Shown here piece by piece: positions 54,462-60,000 of a DNA stretch of 60,000 nt (the first letter of the stretch is position 1; each line of letters starts with the position of its first letter). The DNA is taken from positions 10,993,273 to 11,053,272 of the forward strand of contig NC_049989.1 in the NCBI RefSeq assembly GCF_000003815.2. Reading direction: 5' to 3'. The notes under the pieces were generated by a model. It saw nothing but the letters and a program-made list of their open reading frames with translations, did not search any database and was not told where the DNA came from. The translations under genes and the position numbers were made by a program. The stretch comes from Branchiostoma floridae. Lineage: Eukaryota; Chordata; Leptocardii; Amphioxiformes; Branchiostomatidae.

Positions 54462-56029
54462 TTTTTTTAACACTTTATAGGTTTGCACCTGATATTTATT
54501 GCTATTTACTGTTGTCATATGTGGCCACAATATTGGCTTCTTAGCTGCCTAGTGACCTCATTGCATTGCTTTTGTTGCAATTCTACAGTAAAGAAAACAA
54601 AGGTTTGCAGGAATGGGTTGAAGTTTTGATGAAGATTCTCAAAGCTCTAAACAGAATCTTTAGAAATACATCATGCACTAGACAAGTTTTATATATTAGT
54701 CAAGTTCCACATTTGAAAGCTATAATCAAATGAGTATTGTTGATGTTATGCAATAATTATTCTATTATTATCATAGGATCCTTTCAGCTTAACATATTTG
54801 TGAAGCAATCTATGACCACTGAAGAAACATGAATGTAGCATGCAAAAAAGTTTTCTTGATTATTTTTTCTTCAACATATGTAGTGGGTTGCATTCTTTAA
54901 GTACTAACTAAGTGTAACATAACCAAATGGGAATGATTCAGCCATTACTAGAACAAGTACAGTTAACATGTGTACAAAAACTTTATTGCCTTTACTGCAT
55001 ATTATGTATATGGTTGATTTACACACATGTATCATGTAAATAATATCAGCACAAACATACTGACAATTATCACTGCTCTGATTGTAATAACCACTAGCTT
55101 GTGATAAATATTAAATATATGTTTCATTTTAAGAAACAAAGTAGTGAAGATTATCCCACTGTGTGCATAGTTTAAGAATCACAATTATCAGCCTTCAACA
55201 AAATCTACACTTTTGTCTAATGGCATATACAACATGTAAATTCATCTCATCTACAATGTACAATGTATGACTGTGATATGATTCGAATCAAATTTAAATG
55301 TCACTGTTTTCTGTAAGGTTCAAATGTGATTATGATGCATAGAAACAAAGCTATACAATAAGTCTAATTAAAATGCAAATCTAGACAATACATCAGTCTA
55401 TAGACTTAAGAATGTATTTCTATATCTTAAGAAAATATTACTCCTGATAATACTGTAAGTCCTGATTTTTTCAATGTACTTTTATCTTCACAGTTTTCAC
55501 AGCGAAGACTGTAACATGAACTTATCATAATGATAACTAATAACAAATAATACATGCTTTTTTAGACTTTTTGAATGCCCACCTGCTGCAACAGTGAACA
55601 TTTAGTTCCGAGAACAAGTTAAATTTCCTCAGACCATGAAAGTTTGGTACCGAGAAGACAACGTGAATTACAGTATTTCAATATCTTATTTGGATCCTTT
55701 TATTACGTTGTAGTTCCAAAAATGATTAGATTACAACATATTACAAAATTTCCATTTAAGTTTCTTGCATTATCATTCTGTGACGACATTCAATATTTAT
55801 CAAACAGGACATGTGGGAGTCTCTCCCGTCCCTTACATCTGCACTTCTAGTCACTACACCCACGCAAATGACCCAAAATAAAACTGGAAAGCCCATAAGC
55901 TGCATTAAGGAGAGCCTGGATTATGACTCTTGGGTATTCTGTAACTATTCACTTCTACTTGTGCAATAGCCTTAGTGGTTAGAGTGTCCACTTTGTATTC
56001 TGAAGGTAACACATTGCTACAATGTATAG
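54462..56029. other. 3' flank of the mucin-like gene, no further gene seen
   Basis: A/T-rich sequence that probably includes the 3' untranslated region. There is no clear aataaa close to the stop codon; the gene's end cannot be placed. Confidence 0.5.
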
Positions 56030-56364
56030 CAGGACTCAAAATACCACCTGCATATGCAAGTTAGTGCATGTAAAATTGGAGCTGTGCAGGTATTTCTGGT
56101 GTCTACTTGCACCTAACCTGCACTGGTCCGTGTACTGTGTTTTATACATAACTGTCATACAATGTAGGTGTGTGTGGATTGTTATTTGTAGCTGCATTGA
56201 CTCTTACCGCCTATAAAGTATAAAAGAAAATATAGCAAATGGTTCCTGAACAATTTTAGTATGATCCATACTTCCAAAGTTTAAGTGGTGCAGGTAAAAT
56301 TTGCCTGGTGCAGGTAATTTTCAATGTCAGTTCAGGTATGCAGAAAAAAGTATTACGAGCCCTG
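56030..56364. mobile_element. Family 2 repeat, uninterrupted copy
   Basis: Starts caggactcaaaataccacct and ends attacgagccctg. It aligns with 29260-29595 along its length. Confidence 0.75.
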
Positions 56365-56751
56365 CTATAAGTTTAAGTCGGTGGTTAAAAACCTGAGGCA
56401 GTATATAGAGATACTGGTATTCTTCTCTATTTTGCAAATGAACTACTTGTCAAGGAACAACATACTGAATTGATGAGGCCTTGTCACTGTACTTGTAATA
56501 ACACCATTGCCACCCAGACCCATATCTCAGACTTAAAAGCTGTTGCTAGTGTGGCTATAGACACTTCCTTATATCCTTGGGTTTCACTTTATGGTGTCTT
56601 ATGGGAACTGTAATGGACACTCCAGTGCTCAGAAATGCCATACAGGAAATGAATGGCTCTCAAAGCTTTCAATCACATGTCTGAAGGGAGTTGACCACAC
56701 CATGCACTTTTCAGGAAACTTCAAACTAGTAATGACTGGATATACCATTAT

Positions 56752-56874
56752 TGAGTGAGTGAGTGAGTGGGTGAGTGAGTGAGTGAGTGAGTGAGTGAGT
56801 GAGTGAGTGAGTGAGTGAGTGAGTGAGTGAGTGAGTGAGTGAGTGAGTGAGTGAGTGAGTGAGTGAGTGAGTGA
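56752..56874. repeat. (TGAG)n microsatellite
   Basis: About 30 almost perfect units with one g substitution at the left. It abuts a repeat also found at 2595-2890 and 59150-59560. Confidence 0.98.
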
Positions 56875-56879
56875 GATAC

Positions 56880-57230
56880 CTGTGAAAACTTGTAAATGGG
56901 CAACGATTAAAACAATGGTCAATTTCTTTACAAATGATTCTGTTTCATGGAGTATCCGAGCATCTTCATGTAAAGAAGACTAATGCCTCCGTCAACTTAG
57001 ACCAAGTTTGACTGAAGAAAATTGATAAAAATGACTATCAACTCTCCTTTACTTCACTCTTGTTATTTTCTCGTTACTCTCTTACATGTACGTCGGTAAG
57101 CCCCCAAACACGTGAATGCCTGCCAGTATAATCTGTTAATTTTCTAATTGGTCCAAAATCCGGTCAACTTTTCCAGGTGCATATTTTGTGGACAGCTCCA
57201 ACAAGAAAAAAAAGTACTTGTCCACTGTAC
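56880..57230. repeat. Interspersed repeat related to 2640-2890 and 59430-59550
   Basis: It shares actaatgcctccgtcaactt, then a cttgttattttc and gtaagcccccaaacacgtg layout with the sequence ending block A. The element class is unknown. Confidence 0.6.
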
Positions 57231-57232
57231 CG

Positions 57233-57602
57233 CAGGGCTCGAAATTCATTTTTGGGATTAGGTGCACTGGTGCACCCAGCTTAAAAGATTGGGTGCACCA
57301 AAAATTTTTTGGGTGCACCACTTAAATTTAAGTAGAATGTCAAAAAAAACCTAATTACAAAACTTAGTTGCAAGCTATCAAATTCTTAAACAAGTAACAT
57401 GAGAGACGTTTTTATTATCTTTCTAACACTTAGATGTCAAGGATATGATGTATACTAGTATACTTGATATCTTTCCATACATGAACCTAAGAAAATATTT
57501 GGGTGCACCCTGTGCACCTATTGGAATTGGGTGCATAATTGGGTGCACAGTTTCAATTTTGGGTGCACCTGGGTGCACATGCACCCAGTATTTCGAGCCC
57601 TG
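57233..57602. mobile_element. 370-bp MITE with cagggctcgaaat ends and gggtgcacc motifs
   Basis: Perfect 13-bp terminal inverted repeats (cagggctcgaaat / atttcgagccctg). The 8 bases before it (ctgtaccg) resemble those at its right edge (ctgtacca), suggesting an 8-bp, hAT-type duplication. The inside is full of gggtgcac repeats. The ends are shared with family 2. Confidence 0.8.
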
Positions 57603-59181
57603 TACCAGTACCCATCTTATTTTACGTCAAGTTCAATGCTGTCAGTGCCATACCAGAAAAACATTGTACGTCATCAAGCTTAACTTGATTGAATTAGCCT
57701 CCCATGGGAATACATCTCATTTCAGTTAATCACGCAATATTGTGCCATATAAGGCTGGCAATTATTCAGAAAATGAGCTTTGTGCCCTCTGGAAATGATT
57801 CGATTATGGTGTACATGATGACGTACAGCATAAGGCCTTTGTTAGTCAGGTCGTTTCACGGCTCCAATTTACGTCCTACCTACAAATCATGCTCTTTTAA
57901 TGTGCTTTCATTTAATTCCTTAATTGATAGTCCATGCCAATTTAATTTTTTGGGGAGCAAAATTATTGATGACTAATATATTCCTTGCAGAAAATGTGAA
58001 ATATCTCTTTAGATACAGCCTTTCATGCTGGTTTTCCAGCTCATTATGCCTTTTTTTAATAACAGAACATTTAAGACCAACAAAGAACAATTAAGACCAA
58101 CAAACTAAATCAATGTAGCCAGAAACCAGACCATTCTACTTGAAAGGAGCCTTGTTTGCCAAATGATGTGGACTAGTTTTATTCCACAGTAGTTACTGTA
58201 TCACTTTTATCATTTCTTGAATACATGAATAAAAGAATTGTTGGCTGTGAGAGTAAAGGATAACTGTAGAATAGCTTCATATAACTCTTGTCCCTTTTGT
58301 CCCTGATACAACATTAATGGTCCCTTGCTAAAAGGTGACTTGACCTGTAAATTTGAAAGAAATAGCAACTTTCTGCTACAAAAGAAGTCTGCAATGCTAG
58401 CACTTTCCATGGTGCTGAATTTCCTGTTGCTTGAATTTCCAAGTTAAAAGGAAAATTTTCTTAAAGAACAGCTGCTTTTACAGTGATGGTTCTAGATTTG
58501 TTATCATCTATTGGTATTTGGAATATTCAGGTAATTTGTTTGCTTTTTGGCCCATCTTCGTTTTTTGCTCATGTCACAATTGGAGTCTGCAGTGGATGTC
58601 ATCCATAATATTTACTTGCTGTGGCCTTGCCCCACATTTTCCCTATACACCCCCAGTCCCGGACAAAGTGCTGATTTTGAATTCTGTACACCGTCCCCTG
58701 TAATTTTCTCAAACCATGTATAATCCCCTAATCATGACAGTCGTTACCCCCGGGTGGGAGGATGCCAGACGCCTACGCACAGTCATAAAACTGAACTAAA
58801 CACCGACAATTTTACACCATGTCTGGGTGCACAGAATGCACAGAAATTGCTTGATTAATGTTGCAATTTTCATACTTTGAATTTCCTGCAGTTTATTTCA
58901 TAAAATGAACTAAAGACCTATGATTCTTTGCTAACTATGGCTGCAAGGAATGTACAGAAATAGCATATAATGCATATTGCATGGTTCAAATTCCATGCTC
59001 TTTATTGCATGCATTTTCCTGAGGGTTGTACTTGTACAGGTCCTTAAAGTTAAAACAGCAATATAGCATTTATGGCCAGTGGTAATATTCATTGCTAGAT
59101 ATAATTTTAAACTGCAAATTTAGGGCTTTTTTGAGACAGTCATAAACATGGGTGACGTGGGTACCAGTACAGAAAATTCAG
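57603..59181. other. Non-coding stretch, partly duplicated at 59640-59860
   Basis: 58330-58500 (tttgaaagaaatagcaactt, ccatggtgctgaatttcctg) is repeated at 59690-59850, a dispersed or local duplication about 1360 bp apart. No gene seen. Confidence 0.6.
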
Positions 59182-59404
59182 GTAACCCTGGGTCACCTTT
59201 ATCCACCAGTAACCTACATTCAGTTTGTTTAAAAACAGGATATTATGGGATATCACTTCAATGGATGGTAGTTTCAAACTGCAATATCTTAAAATATTGT
59301 AACTTGAAACCACCGTCTGTCAACTTGATATTCCTATATAAATCCTGCCTTTTTCAGACAACAGATATGAATTACCCAGTGAATACAGGTGAACTAGCTT
59401 TACA
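59182..59404. mobile_element. Palindromic MITE family 1 inserted in another repeat
   Basis: The inner sequence matches 39378-39593. Its host repeat (gtacagaaaattcaggta ... aggtacagtccaag) is uninterrupted at 2603-2632 (empty site), giving a probable aggta target duplication. Confidence 0.75.
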
Positions 59405-59548
59405 GGTACAGTCCAAGTCCAGAGGATAAGGTCCAGGTCCTATTTTCATGTTAACAACACTAACTGCCTCTGTTTTTTGAAATTTAACTGTGGAAACTTT
59501 GTAAAAAAAATCTCCTCTACTTTGCTCTTGTTATTTCCTTGGACATGT

Positions 59549-59640
59549 AAGTCTTTGGTATGACTCGACCGGGGATCAAACTCACGACCTACAGAGTGCA
59601 AGGCGAACACACTACCCACTCGGCCATTGCATCGAAAATT
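59549..59640 (-). mobile_element. tRNA-derived SINE head, reverse orientation
   Basis: On the minus strand: gcaatggccgagtgggtag (A box) and gtgagtttgatccccgg (B box), closely related to 376-470. Confidence 0.7.
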
Positions 59641-60000
59641 GATGGTCCTTCCTGTTAAAATGCTACAAATTATTTGCTAAAAGGTGATTTCATCTGTAAA
59701 TTTGAAAGAAATAGCAATTTTCTGCTACATAAGAATCCTACAATGCTAGCCCTTTCCATGGTGCTGAATTTCCTGTTGCTTGAATTTCCATTTTAAAAAG
59801 AAAAATTTCTTAAGAACAGCTGTTTTTACAGAGATGATTCTAGATTTATTATTATGTATTGGTTTATGCAGCTGTGTATAGATTCCTAATCAACAGATTA
59901 TAATAGATGCAAATTTTGTCGGAAGATGCCTAATGCAATCAAAGTTTACCCTTATGGCATTCCCTTTGTTACTCAGCTGTAACCTGTGTATTCTGTAACG

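Noticed and set aside
56629-56922. 97-codon frame of THSLTHSL repeats
   Set aside because: It is the (TGAG)n microsatellite read as protein.

Overview
This window looks like a piece of a draft cephalochordate (amphioxus, probably Branchiostoma) genome. The evidence is a deuterostome-type multi-exon gene, tRNA-derived SINEs, a CR1/L2-type LINE, very many small inverted-repeat transposons, and contigs that look like two alleles laid end to end. The species is an inference; the eukaryotic, invertebrate-chordate character is well supported.

The main gene is on the minus strand and runs from the right half of the window off the left edge. I could join 18 exons (2136 coding bases, 712 codons). Every exon-exon phase fits, although one donor (at 9313) was chosen partly to keep phase. 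The protein is an SGSM1/SGSM2-type Rab GTPase-activating protein: RUN domain (exons 42708-42783, 30312-30474, 28363-28527, 21094-21161, 20473-20624), Rab-binding PH-like region (19129-19266, 18336-18466, 16682-16749, 16031-16200, 14368-14412, 11057-11165), a long low-conservation linker (9313-9504, 8384-8533, 4663-4710, 3488-3668), and the beginning of the TBC domain (1653-1717, 715-860, 137-205). The catalytic TBC core lies beyond the left edge, and the first coding exon was not found; it is probably to the right of the window.

Layout. 1-13857: a scrambled set of contigs in which blocks A (1-2891 = 4930-8032), B (3142-4829 = 11674-about 13135) and C (8170-8411 = about 13205-13441) appear twice, separated by N runs. 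This is best read as unmerged haplotypes, not real exon duplication. 8412-11573 is unique and holds two exons and a 39-bp minisatellite. 13858-21165: introns and seven exons, with an 885-bp TIR element. 21200-26250: a full-length, apparently intact LINE inserted in an intron, antisense to the host gene. 26250-42700: large introns full of palindromic MITEs, nested insertions, a LINE fragment with a perfect 45-bp target duplication, and the second copy of the 885-bp element. 43270-48445: a ~118-bp satellite array split by a ~3.5-kb insertion. 51072-54461: a plus-strand single-exon coding region for a 1129-residue mucin-like membrane protein with a signalling-type cytoplasmic tail, probably nested in SGSM intron 1 on the opposite strand. 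54462-60000: no gene seen, only repeats.

The two host genes have no obvious joint function. The least expected item is the mucin-like receptor: some 18-20 Ser/Thr/Pro repeats, one membrane span, and a tail with a YVNV motif (Grb2-SH2 type) and several SH3-type proline motifs.
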